The notes beneath the pieces are model-generated. The model was not told the origin of the DNA and did no database searches. It worked only from the letters and a program-made list of their open reading frames with translations. Shown here in pieces: positions 38,401 through 52,600 of a DNA stretch of 64,000 nucleotides (within the stretch, counting starts at the first letter, position 1; each line of letters begins with the position of its first letter). A program made the translations under genes and the position numbers. The DNA is taken from the NCBI GenBank assembly GCA_018697195.1, contig CM031864.1, positions 15,822,263 to 15,886,262 of the forward strand. Reading direction: 5' to 3'. Origin of the DNA: Certhia americana. Lineage: Eukaryota > Chordata > Aves > Passeriformes > Certhiidae.

Positions 38401-41400
38401 AGCAGTTGTAAATAATGTATAAAGGAAAAATCTCATTACCCCCTGTGTAAACTCCCCCCCAATGAAATATATTTTATGAATGTTGCATCACAGTAATAAA
38501 TGCAGCATTTGTTTTCCCCATAAACTTTCCATTTCATGACTATAAGATAGTTTGGATTTGGAAATAATGGCCAGTGAATGTACTGTTTGCAGGATTAGTT
38601 TCCCTCAACAAGCAGCTTTGAACTGACCTTCAGTTTTTTTGGGCTAAAGAGCAGGGACTTACACAGGCTTAGCAGAACTCATCTTTGTGCCTACAAAGCT
38701 GTGTCTGTGTTCTCCAGTTGCAACAGAACCATACTATACAAACAAATCCAAAAGGACCACTAGAGAGTATTTAGACCCTGAGCCTTGAGTGTTGTAATTG
38801 CCTGATATCATGAAAGATTTGATGAGATTGTATTAGGCAATAACTGGATACAAATGTGGAAAGTTTTCCCTTTGTAAAAAAAAAACGGTCTTATAGGAGA
38901 GTGCTGCACACTGCAGGATACAGAGCTTCTACTTACAGTAAAAAGAGCAAGTGCCATAGAAAAAAACAATAATGCTTTTGCATTTCCAGTTTTCCTCTGC
39001 AAATATTCACAGTTTTGCGTAAAAATGCCAGGACTGATTCCTTGCTTGTGTCAGCTTCATGCTATCTACTTTGCTGAAGTACTCAACAGATTTATTCCAG
39101 ATTTAGGCAGTGTATTACTGTCAAATCGAACCATTAGTTTTCTCTTGTAGATGTCTTGATTCTCCACATAGGAAAAGGGGTCAGCTTCCTGATGATTCAG
39201 GGCACTAATCACTGATCCCCTTGGGCGAGTCCCTGAATCACCTGTACACCTGATAAAAGATCACCAAGCCACAGCCTGGTGAAACAGGTGAGAATGAGAC
39301 ACCACAAAGGAAGTCAGCATCTAGAGTCAAACAGAAACCTAACAGATTACAAATTAAAAGGATAAGAACTTCCCACTGGCTGAGAGAGATAAAATGTCAC
39401 AAACATAAAAACATTATGAAGTTAGGCTTGAGTCTGGAGTGCTTTCCCTTTATGATTAATGATTGGGCTCAACAAGGATGGGAAGGGCAAAGCAAAGTTC
39501 CTCTTGAACCAGCTTAAAAATGCCACAGCTAAAGAAAAAAATATAGGAACATCAATTTAAAAAAATAACAAAACAACCCCCCTCTACTAAAATGTAAAGG
39601 TCAGGAAAGATTTGGGTGTTTTAAAATGCTGTCTTGAAGAAATTTCATAAAGGTTAAGATGTCATGTAGTTTCAGAGTTATGGGCACTGGAGGGGGGTCC
39701 TTGAGTGCCAGCTATTCCTCGGGCCATTCACTGACTGTGAGCTGCAATGACAGTGGACAGCGGGAGGCTGGCGGATCAGAAGCTATCACTGTGCCACTGG
39801 GGAAAACCCATGTCTTACTCCCCAAATAATGAAGAGCTCTGAGACTATTTCATCTGAGATTCAGGCAGTAGATAAAATAGAAAAACATGCCTTAAATATA
39901 AGGGTCTAATTTAAATTGTCAAGAGCAAACATATTCAGCATTCAGGCTCTTCAGCTCAGTTCATTGTGCCTGGGAGGAGCAGGAGGCACAGTAGGCATGT
40001 TACGAAGAGCCCAAGGAGCTCCTGGTGGCAGCCTACCCTGCACAGTTCAGTGGCTCCAAACAACATGTGGATTCCTTGTGGTTCGAAATCCCTGAGGGCA
40101 CACAGGCAGGCAGGACAGAACAGGAGCTGTAATGCTTCTTTTTCCAGGTGTTACAAATGAGAGCAGGAAACCTAATATGACTGGGGAAGAGTTTGGAAGG
40201 TAAATTTGCCTTCACCTGCACGTTGCCATGCCCACTTGACAGCTGTTAGGCCAGCTCCCTCCTCCTGCAGGCTCCTGCGCCCTGATCCCATTTAGCACTG
40301 ACCGGGCCCTCCTGCCTCACACATCTTGTTCTCCAGGTCCCGCTCTCTCCTCTGGTCTTTAGTGCTCTTCTACAGCATTGCTGTTTTATATGAACTACAG
40401 CTATTGAAGAAAACCCAGTCTTTGTGGCTTGAATTTTTTTCTCTCACTCTCACACTCTCATCTTCAAGATTTTCAAACTTGAGTCTGCATCAATGGAATA
40501 AGAGCTACGTTTCTCTGCTTCAAGTATTTCCTACCTCGTCTCCCCCCTTCAGGTTCCCTCTGATAGGCCATTTTACCTTACTTTCTGTTTTTGGCATGCT
40601 GGCTACCCTAGTGATTTTGCATACTCTTTGACAGAACCCTGGGGAGGAAAAGGCCTGGGATTGCTACCCAAAGCTCCTACATGGGAACTATGGATGTAGG
40701 GAAAGCAGAGCATCCACCACTGTCTCTTGACAAGTGAAACCTATCTCAAAATGATGTGAATTTCACTCGCTGACAAAGGGTGAACTATGAAAAAGGGCAC
40801 TATTTGCTCTTAATGACCAAACAATTGCCACATAGAGGAAAGTAAAATAACACAGAGAGAAGAATATCTTAGGAAAACTATACTGATTCTGGACAAATGT
40901 TACATGGAGGGTAAAATTCTGTAAATGTCAATTATTTCACGAACAGAAATAAAAGAATGTTGACATCAAAATAGCATCAAGACCCTTTTTCATCACATAT
41001 GGATGGTACTGTTCCAACTGAAGATGTAATGAGTAAAATGATCTTAAGTAATGTTAGAGCTTAACCTCTTTTGCCTGTGCCTCCTTTTGCTCTATTTTGC
41101 CTGTTCTGTATCCATCCATTGCACACTGCAAGCTCCCTATGACAGCTACCATGAGGCCAGATTTTCAGCCCTCTCTCAGGAAGCTTTGTACTGCTCAAGA
41201 GAGCAGAAGGACAAACAGGTCTGTTGCCCTGAGAACTCCTTGGATTGTGAGGTCTTGCTCAAAAATCTCTTGCCCTGCAAAGGGAATATAGTAAGGACAG
41301 GACAAGACACATCTTCAGAAATCAACTACTGCCATCCCAAGAATGGGGAGAAGAGTAGCTTAGTTTAGTTTTCCCAGCCCTTACTCAGTCAGATACTATG

Positions 41401-42765
41401 TGTAGCAGGGTATGGCTACAGGTATGTGCAAGTAGAGCGTCCTCAGTCTCACCACTTGCCTTTTTTACTCTTTGAAGAATGTCATGAAAAATTACAGTGC
41501 TGTATAAATAGTTATAATAAATAATAATAATGCCAGCACAACTTCCCGCAGTGTTTTTTCTCTTTCCTTGGTTTACATAACTGCCTTGTTTCTCAGAAAC
41601 ATCCTCCAAAAGTTGCTAATTTTTCTGCCAGACTATTATAGAAAATTAATGCATCCTTATAATTCTTGAAGAAAACTGAAAAACTGAATAGCTAAAATGA
41701 TTTTTCACTCAGCAAACAAAACAAAGACATTTTCTTCTGTCCACTGTGTATGCCTGGGTGGACAAAGACACAAAACCCAGGCCCATGTGCATAGGCAAAG
41801 CATCTCCCAGCATCACCTCCCCTTGTCCTTACTCTCTAAGCACACACTGTGCATCCTCAGAGTCTCCCGGCTGCTGGCTCACATAAGTAGAGTTTTATTT
41901 ATAGTTTCCCTCAATACAGAAAACGTATTTGAACAAATTTGTCTTTTCCCCCTCTGTCAGAGACACAGATGTGTATGTATACATATGCATGCACATGCAA
42001 AACATTCACACCTACCATACTCTTGAGTTTAGCATCAAAATGATGTTGAAACACATTATTAGGGCATATTTTTCTATCTGAAACTGGCTAGATTTTCCCC
42101 TAACAGCTGCACTCTAGATTTTAATTAAATAATACCAGTTGTGCCTTATTTAACTAAGCCAGCACATCTTCCTTATGTTTGGGAATACTAATTTTTTAAT
42201 TTTAATTTTTTTTTCCTAATGATTAGGCTTGTATTTTGATCTCTAGCATTCTATACTTAAGAAAATCTTCAAATCAGTGTAACGTTACATAGGCAAAGAA
42301 GGGGCATTTTTTTTGGCCTAGGGCAAATCTTGGCCACATTTTTAGCAGGCTTAATTTAAGCCAACAAATTTGTTCCTGAAAAACAAATACGGGTGTAGTC
42401 AAACTCCTTGTAGCTTTGGTTCTCTGATCCACTGCTGCAAACCTACAGACATCAAGCTGAAGGCCATATTCCTAAGCATGCTCCCCTTAGACCATAAAAA
42501 ACTGTTAGTCTTTGGAGCCATCATCTCTGTTGCTAATGCTATTTAATAAAAGAGGGGTTTTAGGTAAATTGAGTATCTACAGTGTTTGAATATACTGATA
42601 AAAGAAATAAAAATTATAATGGATCCCTGATCCATTCAGAAGGTCAGCATCTGCAAAATGCCCTATAAAGGAACCAAGATAAAGGTGTATTTGTGTATAT
42701 CCATGGGACAGTTCTTGTACAAATGAAAGATGAAGGGAGGCTGAATATTGTAAATGTTGTAATAG
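35466..42765. other. Unique AT-rich DNA, no gene seen
   Basis: No recognisable gene or mobile element. Short frames occur on both strands. One at 41051-41368 has a hydrophobic start and is described separately. A GC-richer patch spans about 39680-39800. An eight-base C-run lies near 38453. Nothing else is supportable. Confidence 0.5.
41051..41368 (+). other. 105-codon frame with signal-like start, probably chance
   Basis: This frame begins at a true ATG. Residues 6-23 are strongly hydrophobic with leucine and cysteine (LFCLCLLLLYFACSVSI), resembling a secretory signal. About seven cysteines follow, including a CC pair near residue 58. That pattern loosely recalls small secreted cysteine-rich proteins. 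I see no splice context, promoter or polyadenylation evidence and no family match, and a second frame is open over the same bases. The most likely explanation is chance; a lineage-specific or lost exon is the alternative. Confidence 0.12.
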
Positions 42766-42804
42766 TTTTTACTTCATGTTTTTACTTCATGTTTTTACTT
42801 CATG
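42766..42804. repeat. Perfect 13-bp x 3 tandem repeat
   Basis: The unit TTTTTACTTCATG is repeated three times with no mismatch, followed by ATTTTTACC, which looks like the start of a decayed fourth unit. Perfect identity suggests recent slippage, so copy number may vary between individuals. Confidence 0.95.
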
Positions 42805-45800
42805 ATTTTTACCTGGGAAATGCAGCTCTTGATACATTTGTCTCAAAGAAACTGCTGGCTACCAATGCAAAAGCCCATAGAGAATAGGAGCAGAAAATTA
42901 TCCAAGAAAATTGTTCTTTTAAAGAGTAAGAACTCCCCGCAGTTTTAACACAGTGAAGATCTTGCTCCTAAAAAGGAGAGTCACAGAGTGGCTGCTGACA
43001 CAGCAGAGGTTTGAAACCTGTCCCTGTGAACTGCACCTCTCCTGTATCACCTGCCTACCAAGCTCCATCACCAGTCACCATCAAGTCATTTGAGATCTAC
43101 ATGATGAACAGGAAATAGTACCTGTAAAATCAGCTTAAGGGGGAACATATCTTGAAAGCTGTGCAAGCAGGTGGGACTAGCCTGACTATGTGCTGGTGTG
43201 ATTTACAACAAGAAAAGCAGGGTGCACTTTCTGTGGAACTTTATTACTGCCTTGTCCTTGGAGGCAGCAAACGGCTTCTCTTCCATAATTGTCATATCCA
43301 CCACTATTGGAATAAACGGAGCATGCAGAGTGTGCTACTCAGAAGCTGCAGGGTGGAAACAGCCCCCTACTTGGGCTGGGGGATGCAGTGGAGAATGGAA
43401 GTTATTACATAAAAACAGGTACCTGCAAGAGCAGCTATAAGTCTGTAACTTTAAGACAAATAAATATATTTGCATCTACAGGGAAGAAGTCTCCCATATC
43501 TGAAAAAGCCATAAAGATTTTCTCAGCCATCACACAATTTGTCTCCATGATACTTTGCTTCCAGTGTCATGTACATTACATCCTATCTGTCATCGGAGTC
43601 AATCTCAACAGCTGCTTGACATGGCTCTAATCAAGACAGATACAAACCCCAGTAACAAAGGTAGTGTTGTCCCCAAAGCAAAGCTGACACAATTGGCTGG
43701 TATGTTTATTTAAATAGCTCATGTCTATTCTGTTAGCACATTCCAAATCAAAGTCCACATTGTTTATTTTAATGTGAATTTTGGTCTCCTGCTCTCCTTT
43801 GTTTATGAATGTCTGTGTTTCTGACAGCTGATAAAGGGCATGCTGAAGATTTACAGTATCCACAGCTGGTTGTGTAGTGCAATGGACTTTCCCCACATAA
43901 GTTTGCTCTATGTGCCTCAGCTACAGAGAAAACTCCCCAGTGAAAGCTGAATCTCATGGTGAGGACAGCTTGCCTTGCTCTGTATTGTCTTTCCTTTCAC
44001 TGTGGGAAAATTGCTATATGTCAAAGCCTAGCAAAAGAGACTCTGGGACAGCTTGAAATCCTTCCTCAGGTGGAATCTATGGGAACAGAAGTGGTACTGG
44101 CTTCAGTGTGCCCTATGCCCAGTCCAATAGTGCAGTTTCTATGCCCATTAACTCCGACACCAGGCAAAACGGTCACATGGTATTAAGCACGAGTAAAATG
44201 TTATGTTCCATTTAGGCTCTGTTCATTTATACCTGAGTAATTCCACTGCCTTGTTACTGCTGTAACTCTGAAGAGTGTCAGTCTAGAGACTCCTGCAAGT
44301 CCAAATTCTATCTCCTGTGGCAGGATGTCTCTACACCAACTGGAAAGGAGCAAGGACAGATGGAAAAGAATCCATGCACTGAAATACCCGGAATCTTTGG
44401 CTCCAAGTCAAAAATGTATCACTTTTGGCCATCTTTGGTCAATTTGCTTCACACTTTTCAAGTAGTGGAATGGCATGGGGATCTATGCTGTTCAAGAACA
44501 CATTTTTCCTTTATCATTAGAAAGCTGGTGTTCAAAACCCTTGTGAGATGGCCAGGACAGCATCATATTCTCTTTCAACTGCACACATGCCAAGAACACT
44601 ACACATTTGCAATGCTTACACATTGCATTGCATCACCTTTCAGTTTGCAGAAATCCTCACCAATACTATCAAAGTCAGGCTGGACAAATACGTAAGTGAG
44701 CTATCTGCACGGGAACTGTCTTGGTATAATTCTTGACTACTCCCAACAACCCACGGTTAAAGTATGCTCGGGCATGTGTCATGTGCTCTAGCAACTTCTA
44801 GATCTTGCTTGGTAAATAAAATTCAGGTTCTTTGTCTTTACACTGCAAAACAATCACGTAAAGATCTAACAAATGGTATAATTGGATAAGTAGACACCTG
44901 TTAAGCATATGACCTGACAAAAGGTAAGGAAAAAATAGAAAGACACGCATAAAAAAAGGCCCTAAAGAGAAGAAAAGAAACATGCCAAGAGAAAATATGA
45001 CACACATACTTTATACATGTTTAATTTCTGTTGTTTTGGTTGGAAAACAGCTGCAGGTGTCCTCTAATTATATCACCATTTTCACAAATATCAACTGTCA
45101 TATTTAATTTGTTACATTTACCATCCAGCCTCCTCAAATGGTGCACTTCTTTCATTACACATTTAGTGCCAGAGTTTCTAACATTCAAGCTAACTTTCAA
45201 GCAAGTCAATTAATGCATTATTTACAAGTGAAATGTTATTAAAAACAGATTCTTAATTTACTAATGATTTAGTAGACCCCAGGCAGTATTCCAATTTGTT
45301 TTTATTGAAATTGGAAGAACATTTAGAACAAAGGGGAAAGTAATGTCAAGGATATTTTGGCCTATTTGTCTGTGCTGTACTTTCTGTGGTATTATGTCTA
45401 CCCCTACATCTTCCCTCCCTCCTTTTTATATTGTATTTTTAATACATAACCTAACCAGTTGCAGCATGATTGAGGGGAAAGGTCTATGAAAAATGAAAAA
45501 CAGCACAAACACTATTGTGAGTTTTGTTTTTAAAAAGCACCAGGCAGTCTGGAATGACTCAATACACATGTTCACCATACAATACAGCATATTTTGATTT
45601 ACAGCGCTGTTCTAGCAGCACAGCAGGTTAAGAAGGTTAGAAGTCAAGGGAAATTAAATGTTATTAGCATTCCACCATTGTTGTTCGGTACAAAAGTGAG
45701 TATAGTAACTTTTCAAATGCATTTTTAAACTCAAATTTGTTTCTGAGGCTTTTAACTTGTCAGAAACTTTTATGAGCACATGTGTGCTTCTTTGTCCTTT

Positions 45801-46549
45801 CCCTTTTTCGCTCCTTTTCCTCTCCTATCTGTGCCCATTCAGGATGTTCATTAAAGAGTAATTCCACTCCTACCTTCTCTCTTTGCCAAACTGCCACTAC
45901 CTACAATACTGCTGTGGTCATTAAAATGTTGACATTGACTCTTAGGGCCACTTAATACAGGAAATATCTGTGATTCAGTGGCAATACTAATCAGTTGCAA
46001 ACACTAAGCATCAATATTTGAATGGTGACCGAGATAGCTTCAAGACATTTTTTTGTGTTTGATTTTATGTTTGTTTTTGTGTGGGAAAAAATGAAACCAA
46101 AGTAGGAATTCATGATTAGAGTGTTTTACTCCCACAGGGTGGTTTACCAACCACAGATATCCCCAAACCAAGTCACTTCAATTTGGCTCTAAGGGCAGGG
46201 TAGGGGATGCTTGTTTCAGGACTCTGGCACTCCCATGTATGGGAACACCTAACTCAGACCCAGGTGTGGACACCTTCACTGGGAGATCTCTATGTGGGTA
46301 AGGAGGCTGGGGCAGGGAATGTCTAATTTAGGCATAGCAGCTCCAGCAGCCTTGGTGAGGAAATGGGGAGGCTAACAGCTCCTTGCAGAGAGCAGATAGG
46401 GCCCCAGGTCTTGTTTCTATGCACATAAAACCTGCATCAGAAGAAAGTTTGTGGGCTAAATACTACCACACCTAACTAAATGAGAGCCAACCCAGATAAG
46501 TCTATACCACCACTACCTCTTCTAAAGTGATGAGAGAGGCAAAGCTGAA
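42805..46549. other. Unique DNA, no gene seen
   Basis: No recognisable gene. Around 45010-45290 both strands are open for about 60 codons in AT-rich, CpG-free sequence, which is listed as a candidate regulatory stretch. Overlapping frames at 43152-43440 and 44360-44736 match no family I recognise. Confidence 0.5.
45010..45290. promoter_or_regulatory. Candidate conserved non-coding stretch
   Basis: Complex AT-rich sequence without CpG, containing the E-box-like CAGCTG near 45050 and several homeodomain-type TAAT/ATTA cores (around 45065 and 45205-45270). It shows no repeat character. The composition fits a developmental enhancer, but this is a guess from base pattern only. Confidence 0.15.
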
Positions 46550-46635
46550 GCCACTTTGTGCCTCAGACTGTTATTTGTAAAACGGGATAAGGTTGCTCCT
46601 GTACCTTGCCAAGCTAATACAAAGATAAATTCAGG
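46550..46635 (+). mobile_element. Probable MIR-type SINE relic
   Basis: The sequence reads AAGCCACTTTGTGCCTCAGACTG, then ATTTGTAAAACGGGATAAGG, then CTCCTGTACCTTGCC. This parallels the MIR core order: 'AGTCACTTAACCTCTCTGTGCCTCAGTTTCC', 'ATCTGTAAAATGGGGATAA', 'TACCTACCT'. MIR-family relics are ancient and shared across amniotes. No tRNA-like head or tail is clear. The identity rests on about 60 aligned bases, so it is moderate to weak. Confidence 0.5.
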
Positions 46636-49600
46636 AATTATTTGGGATGATCTTCTTTATGATGGCAACACTACTCATACAAATCAGGCTGATGGATCTG
46701 TACCTTTCCCTAATAACCCCTGATGTATTTGGAGGACCTCTTGTAGGTGACAGCTTCTTAGGGTTGGGCGTGAAGTCGGATGTGCCAGGCTAGCCATGAA
46801 ATCACCCTTTACTGATGGTGCTACAATAGCTGCAATCCCTGTCGTGTCACCAAGCACCTCAGGTCCCTGCAGGTTACTGGGTGCCTAACACAGCATCCGT
46901 TTCAATGTACAGGGAGCCAGGTTGGCTGTGCACTGCCCTCATGAGTGTCTTGTGGCTAAGTCTTCTGCTGCCTTGGTCCCTGACTACCTGAGGCTCATTT
47001 TTGCTTAAGGCTCCTGCAAAGCCGCAGTGATCATCAGAGCTTTGACCCCTGTCTGCTTCACCAAAAGCTGCTGACATCCAATGCTGACCCAACCCACTTC
47101 CTGTGGCTGGTTCAGAGGAGGGTCAAGAGCCTCCAGCCAGCAAGAACCCAGCTAGCTTAGCTTAGGTACAGGAGGCAGAGGCTCTGGGTTTAAAAGCTTC
47201 TGTTCTCATTTCTGCTGATGAGCTGTTGTGCTGGATCATTGCTAAAGAAGTCATCAGAAAGTTTCAGACTTTGCAAACTAATGCTGTGTTTATTCAACTT
47301 TCCAATCATTCCTCTCTACTATCTGTGTTTCACATACCGTGAAACTGCACTACACTGTGCAATTGAATTAGTTGTACAGTGACTCAAAGGCATTAAACAA
47401 TGACTTTGATATTTTAAGTACTGTCTAGGAGGGATTTTTAATTCCTTCCTCATAATGAAACAAGAAACACATGAAAAAAACCCCTACAGTTACACAACCC
47501 TGAAACATTGATTTTCTTTTCCATCCTGGGTAGACCCCTCTGACACAACAGAACAAAAAATACCCTTAAAGCCTTCAGCTTGTTTAGTAGCAGAATAAAA
47601 ATAAAATAAGCATTGACACACAATTTGAATGTCACTCAGTAACACAAGAAATAAGTCCCCATTATTAATGCACCTTCTAAGTCCATAGTATATACTAAGG
47701 AAACAAATCCTATGGGAACTTTCCAGATACCACTGAGTCTAAGGGTGTACATATCCATCCTTCTCCAGCTGCAGATAGATCTGCTGAAATGGCCAGTGCC
47801 CCAGATATGGGGCTGGTTAGCAAAGCCCTGGTATTTTAACTGGTTGGGGTGAACCTATTCATTGTGATTGTGACAGATTAGGGAGTGGTCACACAAAGAG
47901 CTTAGCTGTCAATTTAGAAGGAGATGCTAAGTTTTGGCAAAGACGTGATGAGAAACTGCTGGAAGGGAGACCCACTGCTGGCACACTGACAGTCAGAAGA
48001 GGATCCACACAGAACCTCAATCCCCCACAGGTACTCCTGGAAGGCTGGGGAAAAGGAAAAGAAGAGATGGTTGTGCTTACACTCACTTTGTCAGCAGGAC
48101 CCCAGAGTCGCACTGAAGCAAACAGCTGCTGTGTGGAACAAGGGGCTGAGGTGGCCCCAAAGGCCACCACCACCTGATGGACAGCAAGGGGGACAGCTGT
48201 CACTATGGCACAAACAGTGCTGAAGGAGAGTAAGTTCTGCCACTGGCAAAAGACTCTCCAGACTGCTTCTTACTGGAGATGGAAGTGGGGGCAGAAAGAG
48301 GGAAAAATGAGTGAAAAAAATGTTGTGAGACTACTGGCATTAGCTGCTAAGAGCATAAGGCCAGGCACCTAAGTGATGACTCACATCTGACAATAAGTAC
48401 ATGGATAGTTGTTGAAAGTGTGTTTGACTTTCACAAAGAGGTTTAAACAAATATTTGTTTGTTCATTAGTCTTGAGCAACACTTTTATGGCAGGAGATTC
48501 ATTAAACCTTAACATATATCTGCAAGCAAAATATTTGGTTGTCTTGCAGATTAAGACACAAAGCAATGCACACTGTTTACACAGAATGGCCTTGAAATAC
48601 CAAATAATGTATACCCTATATACAAATAATGAAAATACTTTGAAATACCTTGAAATGTATTGGAATGAGATACAGTTATTAGACACTGGCATTGTGAATC
48701 TTCATTCTATTGAAGGTTAGTTGGAATGCCATGTCTGCCATGGCAGCTTTTAAGGGCCCATTTCTGCTTGTGCATCTGCATCAACTTTCACCTTCCCTGA
48801 CTAGTCTTAAAAAGCTGATGAATGAAATCTGCTTCATGAATTAAATTATACCTGTGTATGAGAAAGCCACTGCCTGTTATACACGGTGCTGTAGAATGCC
48901 TACAACCACTCACAAACTCCTCAGGACAGATCACAGCACAGACAGCTCTGTCCTGCATTAGGAAAATATAATTTGACTAGGAAACCCCTTTCCCAAATAT
49001 CCTGAGGTGACAGCACCACAACCACAGCAATTTTTGTGTTAAAAGATTACCATGGTATCAGATGGCATAGACAAGAAGCACACCAAGCTCTGCAAAGTGT
49101 CTGTGTGTGGGCAAGGCCATCCTCACAGCCCTTTTGTGCTCACTGGAGCCTGGGCCAGCTGCTTGCTGGTGGACTGTGCTCGGGTCACTTGTCGAGCTCT
49201 GACTCAGAACTTGTTACAGCATCTGAAAATGAGAAAGACAGACCCATTCATGCCTCTTCTGGTGATTGCAGGATACATAAGAGCTCCTTTCTTTAGAGCT
49301 ACTGTGCACTATTTATGCTACATGTGTTCCAGCAAAAAATGAAGTTGAATCTATATATATATTTTCAACCTGCAAAGCAGATTGGGAAGTTATTGTGCCC
49401 AAATCCTCAGTGATATAACACTGACTGCAGCATAACTATCCTGATTTATACCTATCAAAACATAACTATTCTCAAGTGAACAAGTTATGCTTTGCCTCCT
49501 CTCTCTGACTATTTTTTTTCCTGTGAGCAGAGCTGCACAGTGCAATGTTAGATGTGATGAGGGTCAGCAATAACATAATCACAGATCTGAGGTCTCCAAT

Positions 49601-52600
49601 TTATGCACCTCTGTGTCTTCACCTCATCTCACCAAATGATAACATAAAAGGTTACGATGTGCAAAGCAAAAAGCCCAAGTTGTTAACTTCCTGAACTTGA
49701 AAATATTACATTCCTAAAATTATTGCAAGAACAATGTACTTGACATCTTATACAGATGATATGAATGGAATATGGCATGCAAATATGTCACAATATAGTG
49801 GCATTAAAATAATAAAAGCCTTATGTATGTATTTGTTCTGACAACGAAACCAGTACATTACTTGATTTGGTGTAAGTCATATCAGTATTTCAGATGTACA
49901 CTTGTGACATTGAAGAAAACTTCTGTTTGGGGGGAAATGATGACCAATATCTTTCAATTTCCCTATGCATCCATGGCAGCGAAGATACTGAAGCCACTGA
50001 ATATAGACTGACATTATCTTCTTCTTCCCTCTGCTTTTCTAGACAGAAAACATGTTCAAAATCACTCCATAATGAGCATATTTTCCTGCAATCTTGGTGT
50101 GGGCAAAGCTGGTGTGGAAGAGAGATTTGACCAGACTTTATGTTCTGCTGACTTCATTCCCATTACAACTTAGGGTGTTCATAAACCCTGTGGTGAGAAA
50201 CTAAAGAAAAATTTTACAGAATAAAAATTGTTGGCAGGAGAGAATTTCTATGTGGTCTTAAAGAGGTGCTCAATCTAGTAGAACATATTGTGGGAACACA
50301 GAAGAAACTCACTCTGAAAGCTGACAACATCAGCTGGGTGCTTTGCTTCCCTTTAGGGCTGTGTTACAAGGACTATCCATAATAGGCCATACTAACTTCA
50401 GAAGGCTTTGGGATGTGATTTTTTGGTGGGTCATTTGTATTACAGCTGCTAGTGCTAATTTTATAGCTTAGAAAGCACAGAGAATGACACATTGTGCTTA
50501 AAAAAGAGGAAAAAGAGGAGTTCTCCCTTTTACACACTTGAATACAGCTGCAATATGTGCAAGTTTCTGAAAAATAAACCATCCTGAAAAGAACTTCTGC
50601 TCATTAAAAAAACAGTAACAACCTCTTGTATTCCCATTTCTCCCATCTCTTGCTTCTTGCTACATGCAGCTCCATGTCCCTGAACATCTTCCTTTGAACA
50701 TTTGACTCTTCCTTCTTGATGATATTCCCGCTGCCTCAGACTTTCTTCAGAGCTGAGCCCAAGGCAGGCAGCAAAACTGAATAATCCTGAACTTGATAAA
50801 CATGGATTTGCTTGAAATATTTGGCACTGGCCACTTCTGTTTGGCTCTTGCACACAACCAACTCCATCACTCAGTAAGCTCGATCTTTAACTCTGCATTT
50901 CCTGACTGGACAAGAATCTTCTCTTGAATGATACTGCCACAGATATTCAATACCTGTGGCACTCTTTCCTTAGACCCCTTCATGCTCACTAGTTAAACCC
51001 TATAGATGCTCATACATGAATTCTACACAGAGCTGCAAAACCTTAAAATATAAAAATTGGACATTCGTTCCTAGTTGGCATTTGGTAGCTGAGCTGATAA
51101 CGTTCCCACTGCCCTGGCACCACAGAGAACTGGGATTTGCTGGTTGGGAGAAATTGAAGTGGTACAGGTGAAGACGGCAAAGGGAGGGTCCTGCTTAGGA
51201 GGACCACAGTCAGTTTATTGTGCAGTTATAAGAAAAGAGGAGCAAGAGTGGCTTTTAGGAAGGGGATAAAACTTGGAAGAGAGGGCAGCTAAGAAAAATG
51301 AAGATGCTTCTTGAAGGAAGGTGAGCCCAACCTGAAGAGTTTAGATGAAGATCTGAAATTCTCCAACTTTGAGAGTATTTGGATGTTAGATATCTGTTTC
51401 ATCATTGTTTTCCTACCTCAACATATACTGATGCCTCCTAAAAAGTAGTTCAGCTGGGCCTTGCTAGAAGCAGATACTCAAATGCATAGTTAAAAGCTGA
51501 AATGGAAACATTAAGAACCAGCATGAGGAGCTTGCAGGCATGTCTTAACAGAGAATGATACAGGGTCTTAGCAAGTCTGAATCCTCTGAAGGATTGTAGG
51601 GTCAGGCACTGCACCAAGTTAACTCTGCTACACCCACTTTGAAAGTCAAGAAAAAGGGACTAATAGCTGAAGAGGGGACCTCAGTCATCCAAACAGGGGA
51701 GTGGTCTCCTCCATTGACTGTCATTCTTTTTTTTCCTCTTTGGTTTTGATGCCATTTAGCATTTAAACAGGTGGCGTTTGAGCAGAATCAGTTTCTCCAA
51801 AGACTGCACCTTATATATTGAGAACAAAAAAGTTATTTCAAGGGTTGTGTTGCTATGTGATTGCAGAAACAGCAGTGCAGGGAGAAATGTCACCAATAAG
51901 AGCCTTTTGAAAATAGAAAACATTTAGCTGTCGTGAGATTACTTTTTCTGTTTTCATTGTTTAGAAACATATAAAACAACTGTAGTTCATATCTGCACTT
52001 TTGATAGGTTGTGTGACTCACACTGTGATTACACCAGAAATACCAAAGAGGGAAAATATACATAACCCATGATTAGGATTAAATGTGAGTTGCAAATAAT
52101 CAGTGTTTACAGCACATTTAACCTGGGTGCAATATAGTTTGTTCAAATTTTATTTAAGTCTGAATATCCAGTGTTGTGTTTGGAGCACTAAGTGCACCAC
52201 TGACATGAGCAAGGACAGGAGTTTTGCTGCTGAATGCCAGAGTTTTGCTGAGTTCAAAAGTCTGTAAGTTCACAAAACAAGTAGTGTTTCTTGACATAAT
52301 TAAACTGCAAAAAGCATTTGCTTAAAAAAAAAAAAGTTTTAATTACAATTGGCGTTTCCAATCCCAGTGCTGGAGGCGGTTGTCTTACTGAAAATTGATG
52401 TCCTTTATGGCATTGGCAATAGACAAATCCAGTGGAAAAGCCCGTAAACAAGTTTCTAGGCGAATTTAATATTGGTTTAACCACTGGAGAAAGCATTTTG
52501 GTTGTTACCCTATTATTAAAAGAAGTTGGAAATGGATTCACACACTCTCCTCTGCTGAGTTAATTGTCATATGGTTGGCATCATAGACAACATCATTTTT

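Noticed and set aside
38340..38410. GAAACTGAGGGAT resembling a reversed MIR core
   Set aside because: Only about 12 bases fit; the flanks do not follow the MIR order.
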